64,000 nucleotides of DNA from Zygaena filipendulae (GCA_907165275.2 OU015665.1:5456001-5520000); one strand, 5' to 3'; shown: positions 45,321-62,190, counted from the first letter of the stretch. Notes: generated from the letters alone by a model not told the origin. Translations and numbers: made by a program.

Positions 45321-48300
45321 ATGGCTCAAGATTTTAAGTACCCAACGCTGAGTGAGCATGGCAATTTCGGCCATTGGAAATTTAGAGTGAAATTAATATT
45401 AGAAGAAAAAGGAGTTTTAAAAGTACTACAAAGTGATGTGAAGACATCAGATATGGTTAGCGATGCAAAAGCTAGATCCATCATAGTTCAGTGCCTAAGT
45501 GACAAATATATAGAAATTGTAAAAAACTGCACAACCGCCGCGGACATGTTGTCTAACTTGGAGGACATATTTGAACGCAAGAGCATCTGTAATAAATTGA
45601 GGTTAAAAAGACAACTCATCATGTTAAAATGTGGCTCAAAAGAAAAACTTCAGGATTACTTTTTGAAATTCGATACATTAATCAGCGAATTATCCGCTAT
45701 TGGGTGTACCATAGAACAAATAGATCAAGTGTGCTACCTACTTTCTTCACTACCCTCCGCATACGATAACGTAATTACATCAATAGAAACAATGATAACG
45801 GAAAAATCAATCAATCTAGAATCCATCAAAGCGAGATTACTCGATGCAGAATTAAAAATTAACCAGGAAAGTCCCAAGGAAGAGGCATTTTTGACATGCT
45901 ATAGATGTGGAAAAAGAGGACATATTATCAGAAATTGTACGGATATACAGCCAGATTCAAATACCTACAACAATCTAAATCGAGGCCGAACACCATCAAG
46001 AAGTTATCGAGGTTCCTACAGGTCAAGAACTACCAACCAACGTCGAGGTACAAGACAATATGGGCATCAAAGGCAAGCAAACAATATATCACAGATTAAT
46101 AATGAAAATGGTATGTCGTTCACAGTATACAGTGCAAATCAATTTAGTCAAAATGTGAACAAAAGCGTGGAATTCATAGTAGACTCCGGGGCCACAGAAC
46201 ATTTATTAAAATCAGAATTTGAAGAACATATGACAGAGATAGTTAAGCTAGATAAGGATATTAAGATTTTTGTAGCAAATGGTCAGTACCTAACCTGTAA
46301 TAAAAAAGGGAAATTAAATTTAAAGTTTAAAAATGTTTTCATAGATATTGAAGGGTTAATTGTTCCAAATCTGTCACATAACTTATTGTCAGTGAGTAAA
46401 TTGTTGCAAAAAGGTTTTAATATTCAATTTAATAAAGATTATGTATCCATCTCAAATGTAAAGCATGAAATATTTGGCAATCTTCTTGGAAATTTATATG
46501 TAATTACTATGTACTTAAATACAGTAAAATGTTTAACAACTAATAAAAATAATAATGATACTTTGTGGCATCAAAGATTAGGACATGCAAATCGAAAACA
46601 TCTGCGTATGATGAGGCTGCCTTACAGTCAAAACCCATGTGAACCATGTATGCAAGGTAAGTCAACAAGGTTACCATTTTACTCCACTCCGAGACCACGT
46701 TCCCGTTACATTAGTGAGTTGATTCACACTGACATCTCTGGTCCGGTAAGTACTCCTACAGCTAATGGTGAGGTTTATTATCACACTATCATTGATGATT
46801 ATACACATTTTTGTGAAGTATATTTACTAAAGAGAAAAAGTGAAGCTACAGAAAGGTTAATTGAATACATAAATAGAATGGAGAGACAAACAGGAAATAA
46901 AGTAAAGAAAATTAGAAGTGATAATGGAGGTGAGTTCAAAAATGAGACAATGCATAATTTCTGTAAGAACAAAGGGATTATTTTACAATATACTATTCCA
47001 TACAGTCCTCAGTCAAATGGAGTCGCAGAACGTATGAACAGAACCATTTATAACCGAGCTAGAACATTATTAATTGAAACAGGATTACCTAAGACATTGT
47101 GGGGTGAAGCAGTAAGATGTTCTGTCTATCAGATTAACCGATGTCCATCCTCAGCTATCAAATTTCGTACACCAGCTGAACTAATGCTAGGAAACAGAGA
47201 CTTATCAAGACTAAGAGTATTTGGCTCCAAGGTATGGGTACACATTTTGCCAAAACAGGATAAACTTCAAAGAAGAGCAAAAACAATGAGATTTGTTGGA
47301 TATGCACGTAACGGATACAGGGTATGGGATCCTGATACAGATGAGATTATAGTCAGTAGAGACATTAGATTTGATGAGACTCAATTTAAATATGATAATA
47401 ATAAACCTAATGATGAAGAAGTAAAATATAAACATTATGAAGATGATGAAGAAAATAACTATAGAAGAGAAGAAGAAAATGATGAAAGAGAAGAGATTGA
47501 ACAGGAAAATGAAGAAGATGATCAAAATTACATGGAAACGGATGAAGATAATATTGAAGAAAATCAAGAAACAGAAGAATATAAGACACGATCAGGAAGA
47601 CAAGTAAGAAAACCTAAAGATCTACTAGAAAAATATGACCTAAACTATATAGCATACTGCTTATTATCAGGAGATCCTCAAGAATTTAATGAAGCAATAA
47701 AAGATAAAGAATGGGAAAAGGCAATCAAGAAAGAATTAGAGTCACAAAAGAAATTAGAAACATGGGAAGAAGCAACGTTACCAAAAGGATGTAAAGCTAT
47801 AGATACTAAATGGATTTTCAGAACCAAACAAAATGGAAATAAGAAAGCACGACTTGTGGCGAAAGGATTTCAACAAAACAGCTCATACAACAATTATGCA
47901 CCGGTAGCTAAATTATCGACAATGAGACTTATGATTAGTATTGCTGTTCAACAGGATAAATCATTAACACAATTAGACGTACCAACCGCATTTCTCAATG
48001 GTGAATTAGATAAAGATGTTTACATTAAATGCCCACAAGGATTAAAAATAAAACAAGGAAAAGTACTTAAATTGAAGAAAGCATTATATGGGTTGAAAGA
48101 AGCACCCAAATGTTGGAATGATAGGTTTCACAAATTTATCACAGGAAAAGGATATATACAATCAAGACATGACTGTTGTTTATACCATAAGGAGAACACC
48201 TGGATATTACTCTTTGTTGATGATATTTTATTACTTGGAAAAGATGATTATATAATATGTCAGCTAAAGAAGGAATTTAAAGTAAGAGAATTGGGAGAAG

Positions 48301-49139
48301 TGAAAAATTATTTAGGATTAGAATTTACCAGGACAAAGGATAGAATAGAAATCAGGCAAACAGAGATGATACACAGACTTTTGGAAAAGTTTAACATGCA
48401 GGAATGTAAGAAAATAAATACTCCGATGGAAGTAAACTACAATACAGATATTAACTCCGAAGTAATCACAGTACCGTTTAAAGAGCTGATTGGCTCACTA
48501 CTTTATATATCAACAAATAGTCGGCCAGATATAGCTTATGCAGTTTCCTATCTGAGCAGATTTTTGGATAGACCAACAAACGACTTGTGGAAGGCAGGTA
48601 AGAGAGTCCTACGCTATCTTAAAGGGACATCCGAAAAGGGGCTGCTATATAAAAAGTCAATAGATCCTACTAAACTTCAAGCATACTCAGATGCTGACTG
48701 GGCTGCAGACAAGACAGACCGTAAGAGCACTAGTGGCTGTGTGATCTATCACGGTGAGAATATAATAAGTTGGTTCTCTAAAAAGCAAACATGTACAGCT
48801 CTTTCAACAGCAGAGGCAGAATTCGTCGCAGGGTCACACACTGTAAGTGAGCTCATGCATATTAAAGGTTTACTCTCAGATTTTACAAATAATAAAACAA
48901 ATATTTCCGCTTGTTTATTGATTGATAACCAGAGTACAATTAAATTAATACAGAATCAAACAAACAGTAAAGCTTCAAAACATATAGCTATCAAGTATCA
49001 TTATGTTAAAGATATAGTAAATAAGAAACTTATATTAATCTCCTATGTTCCAACCAATGAGAATGTATCTGATATTTTTACCAAAGCGTTGCCACTTATT
49101 AAACATGTGTATTTAACAAATAAGTTGAATCTGATTTAG
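45321..49139 (+). CDS. copia Gag-Pol polyprotein, intact
   Basis: 1272 codons, one frame. Order: a Gag domain of the copia type (about 1-180), a CCHC zinc knuckle CYRCGKRGHIIRNC (193-206), and a pepsin-type protease with active site DSGA (D288). Next comes integrase with an HHCC zinc-binding region around 415-450 and catalytic D471, D534, E570 (D-x35-E spacing). A very acidic linker follows (about 690-770). The reverse transcriptase has D886 and the YVDD-type box FVDD (D967, D968). RNase H with D1124 and STAEAEFVA ends the protein. The protease-integrase-RT-RNase H order defines Ty1/copia, as opposed to gypsy. All catalytic residues I looked for are present. The ATG at 45321 is the first after the primer site in this frame. 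The protein makes virus-like particles, copies the RNA and integrates the DNA. Confidence 0.97.
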   Translation: MAQDFKYPTLSEHGNFGHWKFRVKLILEEKGVLKVLQSDVKTSDMVSDAKARSIIVQCLSDKYIEIVKNCTTAADMLSNLEDIFERKSICNKLRLKRQLIMLKCGSKEKLQDYFLKFDTLISELSAIGCTIEQIDQVCYLLSSLPSAYDNVITSIETMITEKSINLESIKARLLDAELKINQESPKEEAFLTCYRCGKRGHIIRNCTDIQPDSNTYNNLNRGRTPSRSYRGSYRSRTTNQRRGTRQYGHQRQANNISQINNENGMSFTVYSANQFSQNVNKSVEFIVDSGATEHLLKSEFEEHMTEIVKLDKDIKIFVANGQYLTCNKKGKLNLKFKNVFIDIEGLIVPNLSHNLLSVSKLLQKGFNIQFNKDYVSISNVKHEIFGNLLGNLYVITMYLNTVKCLTTNKNNNDTLWHQRLGHANRKHLRMMRLPYSQNPCEPCMQGKSTRLPFYSTPRPRSRYISELIHTDISGPVSTPTANGEVYYHTIIDDYTHFCEVYLLKRKSEATERLIEYINRMERQTGNKVKKIRSDNGGEFKNETMHNFCKNKGIILQYTIPYSPQSNGVAERMNRTIYNRARTLLIETGLPKTLWGEAVRCSVYQINRCPSSAIKFRTPAELMLGNRDLSRLRVFGSKVWVHILPKQDKLQRRAKTMRFVGYARNGYRVWDPDTDEIIVSRDIRFDETQFKYDNNKPNDEEVKYKHYEDDEENNYRREEENDEREEIEQENEEDDQNYMETDEDNIEENQETEEYKTRSGRQVRKPKDLLEKYDLNYIAYCLLSGDPQEFNEAIKDKEWEKAIKKELESQKKLETWEEATLPKGCKAIDTKWIFRTKQNGNKKARLVAKGFQQNSSYNNYAPVAKLSTMRLMISIAVQQDKSLTQLDVPTAFLNGELDKDVYIKCPQGLKIKQGKVLKLKKALYGLKEAPKCWNDRFHKFITGKGYIQSRHDCCLYHKENTWILLFVDDILLLGKDDYIICQLKKEFKVRELGEVKNYLGLEFTRTKDRIEIRQTEMIHRLLEKFNMQECKKINTPMEVNYNTDINSEVITVPFKELIGSLLYISTNSRPDIAYAVSYLSRFLDRPTNDLWKAGKRVLRYLKGTSEKGLLYKKSIDPTKLQAYSDADWAADKTDRKSTSGCVIYHGENIISWFSKKQTCTALSTAEAEFVAGSHTVSELMHIKGLLSDFTNNKTNISACLLIDNQSTIKLIQNQTNSKASKHIAIKYHYVKDIVNKKLILISYVPTNENVSDIFTKALPLIKHVYLTNKLNLI

Positions 49140-49409
49140 TACATCTGATTTTGTATTAGTTAGATATTTATTATGTGAACTCAAACTAATTCTGAACTTG
49201 TGTTTAAGTAAGTATAAGTGTACTAAATGTAAATGTTAACATTCTTTAATGTTACTTAGTATAATCTAGTGGTGAGTGTACCGATCCCAGGACACAGTTC
49301 GTAGGGCTAGATTAAGCCATAGATATAATTGTGTGTTATTGTGTAATTTTAAATTTACTTTTGCAAGTTGTATAACTTCAGTTTCTTTCGTTATAAACTT
49401 GAGGGGCTG

Positions 49410-49518
49410 TGTTGAGGATATTAGGAAATACGTTGTGGCAACACTACACTGTACAACCTCTGCTAATAAAGATGGCGATAAAGTAAGTTCGCTTTTTATT
49501 CAAAACTCCAGTTCAATA
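49410..49518 (+). repeat. 3' LTR of the copia element
   Basis: 109 bp, matching 45116-45224 at 108 positions. AATAAA lies at 49465-49470. The right target duplication TTATT follows at 49519-49523. Confidence 0.95.
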
Positions 49519-51078
49519 TTATTAATTTATTATTAGGGCCAGAATTTATGCCACAATATTTAAATAACAATTATGAATAATATTGAAGTTTTGATATACA
49601 TACTCAGACGAAATAAAGACTTTTTATTTCGTCTGAGTATACATACCTAAAAATATTGGTTATAAAAAAAATCTAGAGACATTTTTGCTTTTGATAAATT
49701 TTTTATAAAACCAATATTTTTGCCCTAATAATTTCGAAACTGAATCGAAGGCAAAAATGTTGGCGCTATTTATTTTTCCATAAACTTTTTAGTAATATTT
49801 ATTTATGGGGATTTAGGGGGTTTTGACATAACCTTTAGGAGTAAATGTTTTCGAGAGTTGATAACACTGTAACTGTATTAGTACGGGAGATACCGATGCT
49901 AATTCGAGATTAATCTTTTAAAGCACAAGTAAGCCAGAGCGCTGAGCGTCTTACATATAATAACATGAACTCGTTGTTTTGTGATGAGCTGTGAAGTAAA
50001 ATGGCGTCATGAACGATGGACAGCAGCGTGGGAATGGTGCGAGAGAGTCAAAGATAGACAAAAGTGAAAGGGAAGAGAGGCGCGGAGCGGAGGAATACAC
50101 CTAACCTTAATGCTACTTTTTAGAAGTCGGTTAAAAATTACATTATAGTGAAAGGTTATAGGTTAACCTATAGTTTGATGTAATACTTACCTTAACTTAT
50201 TTTAATATGTATTTTAACCGACCAAAAAAAAAGTTTTAATTCGACATGTTTAACGCCGTGATATGCTGTGATGACGTGACGTAATGGCGACGGAAAATAG
50301 TGTGAGGACGGTGCGAGAGATTGAGAGATAGAGAAAAAGTAAAAGGGAAAGAAAGATAGAGATATGAATAGGTACGTTTCACTGCAGCTGCTCGTTCTAA
50401 ACTTTAAAGACGATTTTTGTTTCTTCGGCTTATGAAAATTGGCAGATTATATTTTTCCCGCTATCCTGTTTTCCTTTTTTACTTTAAAATAAAAAATAAA
50501 TCAACCGCGCTCGAGAATGTCGAGGTTGCGTTTTTTTTTTGCAAGTTTGTGATCCTCTAACTTCCTTACGTCACGTTCAAATCGTCAGATTATTCATATA
50601 TACACTTCTCAGCATGTAATTAACCCACCATATCTTAATCTGACGCGCTCGAGTATTTCGAGTTATCGATTTTTTTTTACTAATCTGATCGGTTATTCAC
50701 CGCACGCACCCACCAGTGTAGAGGCCCTTTTGATGGAGGTACTCAACATGGTGCAAGGTACCCCCCTTATGTTCATCTGACGCGCTTTAGCAAATCCACA
50801 AATCCCCTCTTGGGCGCCCGTACTATATGGTATTTCCAGTTTACAGTTTTCTGTTTTGTTCGTCATAGTTTCAATCTGTTTTTCCTTGTTTGTCTTGTGT
50901 TTGTATGCGAACCATAGTATCTCTAAGTAGTTTGTGATGCGAACTATAAATTGATATGGATTGAAATTCATTTATACTAAGAAAGTGATTTTATTTGGTC
51001 GACTCGCTGGCAAGTTAGTCCGATTAAAGAAACAAAAAATAATACCTAATAATATAATACCTAAATTGCAATATCAAC
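49519..51078. other. intergenic DNA upstream of Ate1
   Basis: It holds two nested hairpins just right of the copia element (49600-49640 and 49651-49722) and two stretches with similar wording (GTGCGAGAGA near 50037 and 50308, both after a GATGGA/GCGACGGA block). A copy of the CTGACGCGCTCGAGTA family lies near 50640. No gene is seen. The last 100 bases before 51079 are the presumed Ate1 5' untranslated region; no TATA box is convincing. Confidence 0.45.
49600..49640. repeat. 18 bp perfect hairpin
   Basis: ATACTCAGACGAAATAAA and its exact inverse enclose a 5-base loop. A second inverted pair (AAATATTGGTTATAAAA and TTTTATAAAACCAATATT) follows at 49651-49722. Together they look like a small foldback element. 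Confidence 0.65.
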
Positions 51079-56791
<5,713 letters not shown>

Positions 56792-57629
56792 TAAAGTTTT
56801 TGGTGTAAGCGCTGCAGAGTAACTAGGAACATAAAGTTCAAAATTAGATTTTATTATGTATTTAAAAAAAAAAAGATGTGAAACCTATCTAGGTAATTAA
56901 ATTTGTTAATTAGTTGAAAAAAATAATAATATTATACTTACATAACTTAAGTAGTTTATGATTAGTGTAAGATTTGCGAGTATAGATGATTTCTGTATTT
57001 TCTACCTTTCTGTATTTTAGTTATAGTCTATAGTTCTTTTCTCTTGTGTACTCTATTAAATTGTTTCTTTATTGAATCGTCTTCACCACACAAACATATA
57101 ATCCAAAGAAACGCATCGTTGAAATAGAAAATTTGTAAATAGAATAACGGCCGCACTGAGTAGTTTTAATGATTACTTAAGTTTAAGTTGTAATGATTAC
57201 TTAACGTTAATTGCCATTTAAGTAATTAAGTTGAATTTAGTGGAATGCCAATAAACATTAATTTAATGAACGTCTCTGAGTGAGGCAGTTTTGTTTTTAA
57301 AATCTTTACTTAAAATTGAGTAACCAACGACTCTGAGTGCGGCCGTAAATGCTTTATTTAGCCAGTTGTAGTTACTTGGAACACGGAGCGAGGAGCAAAC
57401 AAGAGCCTTATTCTAAAAAATGTTGTGATGTGCCATTAGATAGCACCGCGATAGTAATATTTGGATCAGCTATTGTAGCTATAAGGGTCATCGGTTAATC
57501 CTTTCACTAGAAGGCTATTGCTCTATCATTACAAAGAATTGGTGTGAGCTTGCTTTTGGGTCTGGGACCCTTTGTAACTGTAACTAGCTGTTTCACTGCG
57601 ATTTCACCGGCATGCATAAAGAGGTCTTA
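56792..57629. other. Ate1 3' flank
   Basis: The 3' untranslated region should lie at the start. ATTAAA at 57055-57060 is the best polyadenylation signal candidate; no AATAAA occurs earlier. A MITE (57148-57345) follows, then sequence without recognised content. Confidence 0.45.
57148..57345. mobile_element. MITE of the CGGCCGCACTCAGAG family, copy 2
   Basis: Ends CGGCCGCACTGAG and (inverted) CGGCCGCACTCAGAGTCG with TAA on both sides (57145-57147, 57346-57348). The interior shares TTTTAATGATTACTTAA and the GAACGTCTCTGAGTG block with 18390-18595. There is no coding sequence. Confidence 0.85.
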
Positions 57630-58020
57630 AGGTCCGTTTATATCTACAGACAACCGTGTCAGACACGTTCCGTGGCAGAAAAAATTATATTCTATACAGT
57701 GCGTATTAACGTATTTATATCTATTGTAAAGCGGTCGCGCAGACGCCGACAGACCCGGGCCGTGCCTGGCTAGTATTCGCGGAAATAATATGTTGTCTGC
57801 ACGGTTCATGTCTGTACGTGTCTGTGGCTACATGCCGAGCAGTGTGAATAGATCATCGGAACCGCGCAGATGTCATTTATATATAACCATGGACCAATTA
57901 AACAAGTTTAATTGGTAATTAAACTAGTTTTATTGGTCCATGATATAACTATGTCTGTCGGTTTCTGCTCTGGCACGGGTCTGGCACGCTCAATGTCTGT
58001 ACCTAGATATAAACGAACCT
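57630..58020. mobile_element. 391 bp MITE with AGGTCCGTTTATATCTA ends
   Basis: AGGTCCGTTTATATCTA at 57630 and its near-exact inverse at 58004-58020 (AGGTTCGTTTATATCTA) define the ends. TTA flanks both sides (57627-57629, 58021-58023). GTGTCTGTGG/TGTCTG motifs and a central foldback at 57878-57943 (ATGGACCAATTAAAC) lie inside. There is no coding sequence. Confidence 0.8.
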
Positions 58021-59015
58021 TTATATGTATCCTATGATACTCAATGTTACTGTAGCTTCCTATTAGTAAAACAGTTTTCAGAATCCGTTCAGTAGTTTCA
58101 TAGATTACCAATTTTTATAACTATTATTATACTGCCAAGAAAAATTTATTAGTCAAAAAGTAAAGTTCCATTCGTTGCGAAACACAATCCATTGTAAAAT
58201 GCAATAAAGTTACGGTTATTTAGTGTGGACGTAAATATAATAACGTAAATTGATACGTATGACCGCGATTTCAACAGATATGTGTTGTAACTTCATTGCA
58301 GATGTCAAGAACACACTGATTGAACCTCTAACGATCTTACTCCATGCAAAAACAGTTTAGAGCTAGAAGCATACCTTATTGCCTATAATTGGCTTGTATT
58401 TTTAACTGACTTCCAAAAAGGAGGAGGTTCTATGTTCGATTGTATGTATGTTTTATTTCATAATGTAATGTTTACTACGAATGAAGACATGAACTGTGTA
58501 TTAATTTCTTTATACTATATTTTTATGTTGTTTGTGTTCATAAGAGTAAATAAATTCATACGGTAGAGATAATAATCTGGGGGCACGGTAGTGCCCCCGC
58601 CAAGACGAGCCAGCAAAGCGCAAGGGCACTACCTATCTTTTCTCGAAGCGTTTCGTCGTTTTTTTGAACCCTTGTAACTTGGGTCTGGATTATACCAGAT
58701 AAACAAAATTTTCGGAATATGTTATCAATAGCAGACTTATTAAATGTATAAAGTTTTAATTGTATAGCTCCCATCCTTTAGATTTTATTGATATCTAAAA
58801 AACCTCGATTTCGTCACTGACTCACTGATGATCATCAAAATTCTTAGGGTACTTCCTAATGTCCTAGAAAGCTGAAATTTGGTATGTAAGCTAGTATTAG
58901 TAAACAAACAACAAAAAAATTATAAAACTTGTAACTTTTATCTCCCAACCCCTTAAATTAGGGGATGGAAGTTTGTATGAGACTTCTGCAATTTTGACTT
59001 ACAAAAAGAAATGAA
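58021..59015. other. intergenic DNA, no gene seen
   Basis: Contains a short stretch rich in GGGGGCACGGTAGTGCCCCC near 58577-58598, itself an imperfect palindrome, and phrases common in retroposed repeats (AACTGACTTCCAAAAAGGAG at 58404). No gene or complete element is seen. Confidence 0.4.
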
Positions 59016-59461
59016 ATCCCAACAAAAACATTTTCATGTAAAATGTTGCCAAGACGAGACCATATGCCAGCACTTTCAAAAAGTTATCAGATCTTATGTA
59101 GAGCCAAGCTTCTAACTCTACACGCCTTAACTCTACAAGGTCTAACTTCACAAACTCTACACCTTAGCCAAAATATGTGGCTTGGCCGTTTCGTTACTAC
59201 AAAGAACTATTATTATATAACAGAAAAGTAATGAAAAATGGACCAATTTTTCACCTTAGGGCCTAAGGGCCATGTGAATGTAGCGAAATGGTCAAGCCAC
59301 ATATTTTGGCTAAGGTGTAGAGTTTGTGAAGTTAGACCTTGTAGAGTTAAGGCGTGTAGAGTTAGAAGCTTGGCTCTACATAAGATCTGATAACTTTTTG
59401 AAAGTGCTGGCATATGGTCTCGTCTTGGCAACATTTTACATGAAAATGTTTTTGTTGGGAT
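59016..59461. mobile_element. large near-perfect palindrome (about 180 bp arms)
   Basis: The sequence from 59016 to about 59196 is repeated inverted from about 59279 to 59461, with no mismatch over roughly the outer 165 bases and a few toward the centre. The spacer is about 82 bp. Both strands therefore encode the same chance peptide at the two ends. Arms contain a local AACTCTACA-like periodicity. This is either a foldback element or a recent inverted duplication. No target duplication is obvious, and it has no coding role. Confidence 0.9.
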
Positions 59462-59482
59462 ATACGTATTTTTAATATGAAC

Positions 59483-59665
59483 TAGAGGTTCCCCGCGGTT
59501 TCACTTGCGGTAATTTCGGAGTACCCGCGGGAATTCCGGGATAAAAAGTACTCTATGTCCTTCTCTGTACCCCTGACAACGTGTATGCGAAATTTCATGA
59601 TGATCCATTGAGCCACTGAGGCATGAAAGCGTAACAAACAAACTCACTTTTTTATAATATTATTA
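59483..59665 (+). repeat. CCGCGG-hallmark repeat, subtype C, near full length
   Basis: CTAGAGGTTCCCCGCGGTTTC start, GCGGTAATTTCGGAG, CGGGAATTCCGGGATAAAAA, TATGTCCTTCTCTGTACCCC, ATTTCATGATGATCCATTGA, GAAAGCGTAACAAACAAACT and TTATAATATTATTATT at the end. Confidence 0.75.
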
Positions 59666-60000
59666 TTAAAAAAAAAATAATGAAAAAAACGTTTATTAAA
59701 CACAAAAAACAATGTTGTACGATAAGGGAGCTACTAGTCCCTAAACTAGGATTCCCTGTGTTATAGGGACCAGTCTCCTACAAATATATCCAATTAACCA
59801 ACCAATACAGAGGATTTAATACCTATGCATATGCTGAGACGGTCCATTTCCATGTCCATTTTGGCATCACGGAAACTATATACGAACCATTTTAAATTTG
59901 ATGCATGTATTACTTTTAAGAAATTTTGTGATGCCAAATAAAGTTGTGTCTATGTCTAAAAAGTACAAGTTAGGAGACCGCACTAATTATTAGTAGATAA

Positions 60001-60504
60001 GGGCGTTATCACACTAGCGGTTTGCGCGCGTTATCATAGCGGATCGTACGCACAGCGATAATTTCGGATTTCCCGCGGGAAATCCGAAATTATCGCGGAT
60101 GAAATCGCGGGGGACAGCTAGTTAAATATAAAAAAGGCAATTTTATTAGCGCGTTATCTTAACGCTACGTCTTATGGTTATAGTGAATATGGGCCCGGGC
60201 ATCCAAAACGTTGCGTAATCTACGTACGGAACATTAATTTCTAATATTTAGGCATGCATAGCGTTTGGGATTGTGTTTTTGGGACACGCATTATGGGCAA
60301 GGAATGTTATTGGTCATACGGCCCTGGAGTTCGTGAGTTCACGACGATGCGACGCGACGTACAATAAATACACAGCGAGCTCGTTGCGCGTCCGCGTCGT
60401 CTTCGCTACGCGTCCGCGACGACTTCGCTGTGCGTCCGCGGCGAGTTCGCTGCGCGTCCGATCCGCTATGAAAACGCTCGCAAACCGCTAGTGTGATAAC
60501 GCCC
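60001..60504. mobile_element. 504 bp MITE with GC-rich tandem repeat inside
   Basis: Ends GGGCGTTATCACACTAGCGG and the exact inverse CCGCTAGTGTGATAACGCCC, extending further with mismatches (GCGGATCG / CGATCCGC). TAA flanks both sides (59998-60000, 60505-60507). The interior includes a CCGCGG-hallmark fragment with a palindromic start (about 60058-60122) and a 22 bp GC-rich tandem repeat (60386-60461). There is no transposase. Confidence 0.85.
60386..60461. repeat. 22 bp tandem repeat, 3.5 units
   Basis: Units at 60386, 60408, 60430 and a partial at 60452 share GCGTCCGCG and TTCGCT. It is GC-rich in an AT-rich genome and creates an apparent long open frame on the + strand that is not a gene. 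Confidence 0.85.
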
Positions 60505-60843
60505 TAAGGATTTGCTTGAGGCGATTTCCGTCTCGGATGAATGTTTTCTAGTTTCATTGTTATCTAAGATATCTTCGATAGGTGAGATGTTTAGATACGC
60601 GAAGTCTCGCAACAAAGTAGGTAGGTACTTCAAGTTTCTATTTCACCCTCCGTAAGGCAGGCGCGTGAAGAGTGAGGGAGAAAGCGCTAGTTTCTAGTGC
60701 GAGTACAAGTTAATTAGTTGAATCTGAATTAGGTACCTACTTCTTTCTTTATTTTTTTTTATTTCGATTATATTAATTTAAACCTGTATGTTTGCTGTTT
60801 TTGTAATTATATAGTCACTACAGCAAAGAAATTATAGATACAC

Positions 60844-61085
60844 TAGCTGTCCCGCGCAGTTTCACCCGCGATAAATTCGGAGTTCCCGCGGAATTATTCC
60901 ATACAAATTGTGTCCCCCCTTTTCAACCCCTTAGGGGTAGAATTTTTGAAAATCCTTATCGAATGCCTACGCCATACAAAGAACACACCCTCCAAGTTTC
61001 AGGTATCTACAATCAGACGTTTAGGCTGTGCGCAGTGCGTTGCTTGGCAGTCAGTCATGCGGGACAAAGCATTATAGGTATATAC
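60844..61085 (+). repeat. CCGCGG-hallmark repeat, subtype A, plus orientation
   Basis: CTAGCTGTCCCGCGCAGTTTC start, CGGAGTTCCCGCGGAATTAT, then ATACAAAGAACACACCCTCC and AAGTTTCAGGTATCTACAAT, shared inverted with 9150-9363. Confidence 0.65.
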
Positions 61086-61811
61086 ATATATATAGATAGA
61101 TAGGTACCTGCTTCTTTTCCACTCTATTACGTAATAACATCCTGTAAATCCGCTTGCGGTTTACAAAATAAACTATTTAGTTTTTGGGAAAATTTGAATT
61201 GTCAATCGTTTTTAAATAATGTGATAAAACTGTAATCAGAGAGAGATTCTGTTCGTCATTCTCTGAACCAATTGTAAACCTAAAGTACTCGGTGGAATAA
61301 CTGAAATCTATTTAGAATATTTTAAATTGTAATTAACACCTATGTACCTACTACATAGTATGTAGATAGGTACATTGTAAATATTTGGATTTCTAGAGAA
61401 ACGTAAGTTATCCTAATTCTGCGTTTATTTGAAGTGGATTATTATTATTACTATTTATATTTGATCTTTTTGCATACTTTTTGTTTAATTTAATTTATGT
61501 ACTAGCGCGAACAGCTTCACCGAATCTAAAAAAGTAAGAGCTATGCTTATTAATTTACATAAAATGTAGATATTTTTTAAATAAATTGTTTTCAAATTTT
61601 GTTACTGTATGAATGATATTTATTTATAAGTAAGTATATGTATAAATTAAAATGCTATCGAACTCAAAACATCATGGTTAATGAGAGTTAGTTCACTTAG
61701 AGGCAAGTTCGGCTTGGGTTCTCTATCTTTCGAATGCTCGAAGAGTTGCGGCTCGATATCCTCTTTCCCGGAGCCTAGAGGACTCGCAAGACGATACATT
61801 ATTATATAATA
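61086..61811. other. intergenic DNA, no gene seen
   Basis: AT-rich sequence with TAGGTACC-type motifs and no recognised element. Confidence 0.4.
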
Positions 61812-61865
61812 CTAGCTATCCCACGCGATTTCATCCCCGGTAATTTCGGAGTTCCCGCGGGAATA
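61812..61865 (+). repeat. CCGCGG-hallmark repeat, truncated by a MITE insertion
   Basis: CTAGCTATCCCACGCGATTTC start followed by GTAATTTCGGAGTTCCCGCG and GGAATA, then directly the element at 61866-62190. Sequence resuming at 62191 (TATTCCTGGAAAAAGTACTC, then GTCCTTCTTTGTGCCCCTGA) is the rest of the same repeat. The MITE therefore landed inside an existing copy. Confidence 0.75.
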
Positions 61866-62190
61866 GGCTATTTGACTATTTTTTTTTTCTTAGTCCGTCT
61901 TGTAGATTAATAAAAAATATTGGACACGTATTTTTTCTTTTTTTACGTATTCAAAAAATAACAGAGATACATTGAGTTGAAATTTCGCGTGACGTCACTA
62001 ACTAGTGCAGTTTGTATGGCGGCTTGTAGCGGTAAGTGACGTCACGAGCCCCCACCCTAATCTTTAATGCGCTTTATCTCTGTGTATTTTCATTTATTTG
62101 AACAATAAAAAAATACGTGTCTAATGATTTTTAATTTTCTAAAAGACGGACTAATTAAAATTTTGATTTTCAAAAGTTGTCAACATCCCT
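61866..62190 (+). mobile_element. TGACGTCA-bearing MITE, copy 2
   Basis: Same element as 13213-13536, inverted, and as 62936-63258. The left end is slightly degraded (TTTGACTATTTTT); the right end is GTCAACATCCC. Two GTGACGTCA motifs lie near 61990 and 62037. Confidence 0.8.

Larger units (their letters stand above)
45116..49518 (+). mobile_element. full-length Ty1/copia LTR retrotransposon
   Basis: A 4,403 bp element with 109 bp direct LTRs, a primer-binding site at 45225, a single open Gag-Pol frame (45321-49139), a purine-rich tract before the right LTR (TTGAGGGGCTG, 49399-49409) and a TTATT target duplication on both sides. LTRs start TGTTG and end CAATA, close to the TGTTG...CAACA convention of insect copia. 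The LTRs differ at one position (45218 C versus 49512 T) and the frame is uninterrupted, so the insertion is young and may be functional. It lies in intergenic DNA on the same strand as the neighbouring host genes. Confidence 0.97.

Noticed and set aside
47211..47589. Minus-strand frames rich in Phe, Ile and Leu inside the copia element
   Set aside because: They are the complement of the acidic linker of the Gag-Pol protein.
59043..59434. Two identical small proteins on opposite strands
   Set aside because: They are the two arms of the palindrome read from each end; nothing else supports a gene.
60273..60491. Arg-rich 72-codon frame as a gene
   Set aside because: It is produced by the 22 bp GC-rich tandem repeat inside a MITE.
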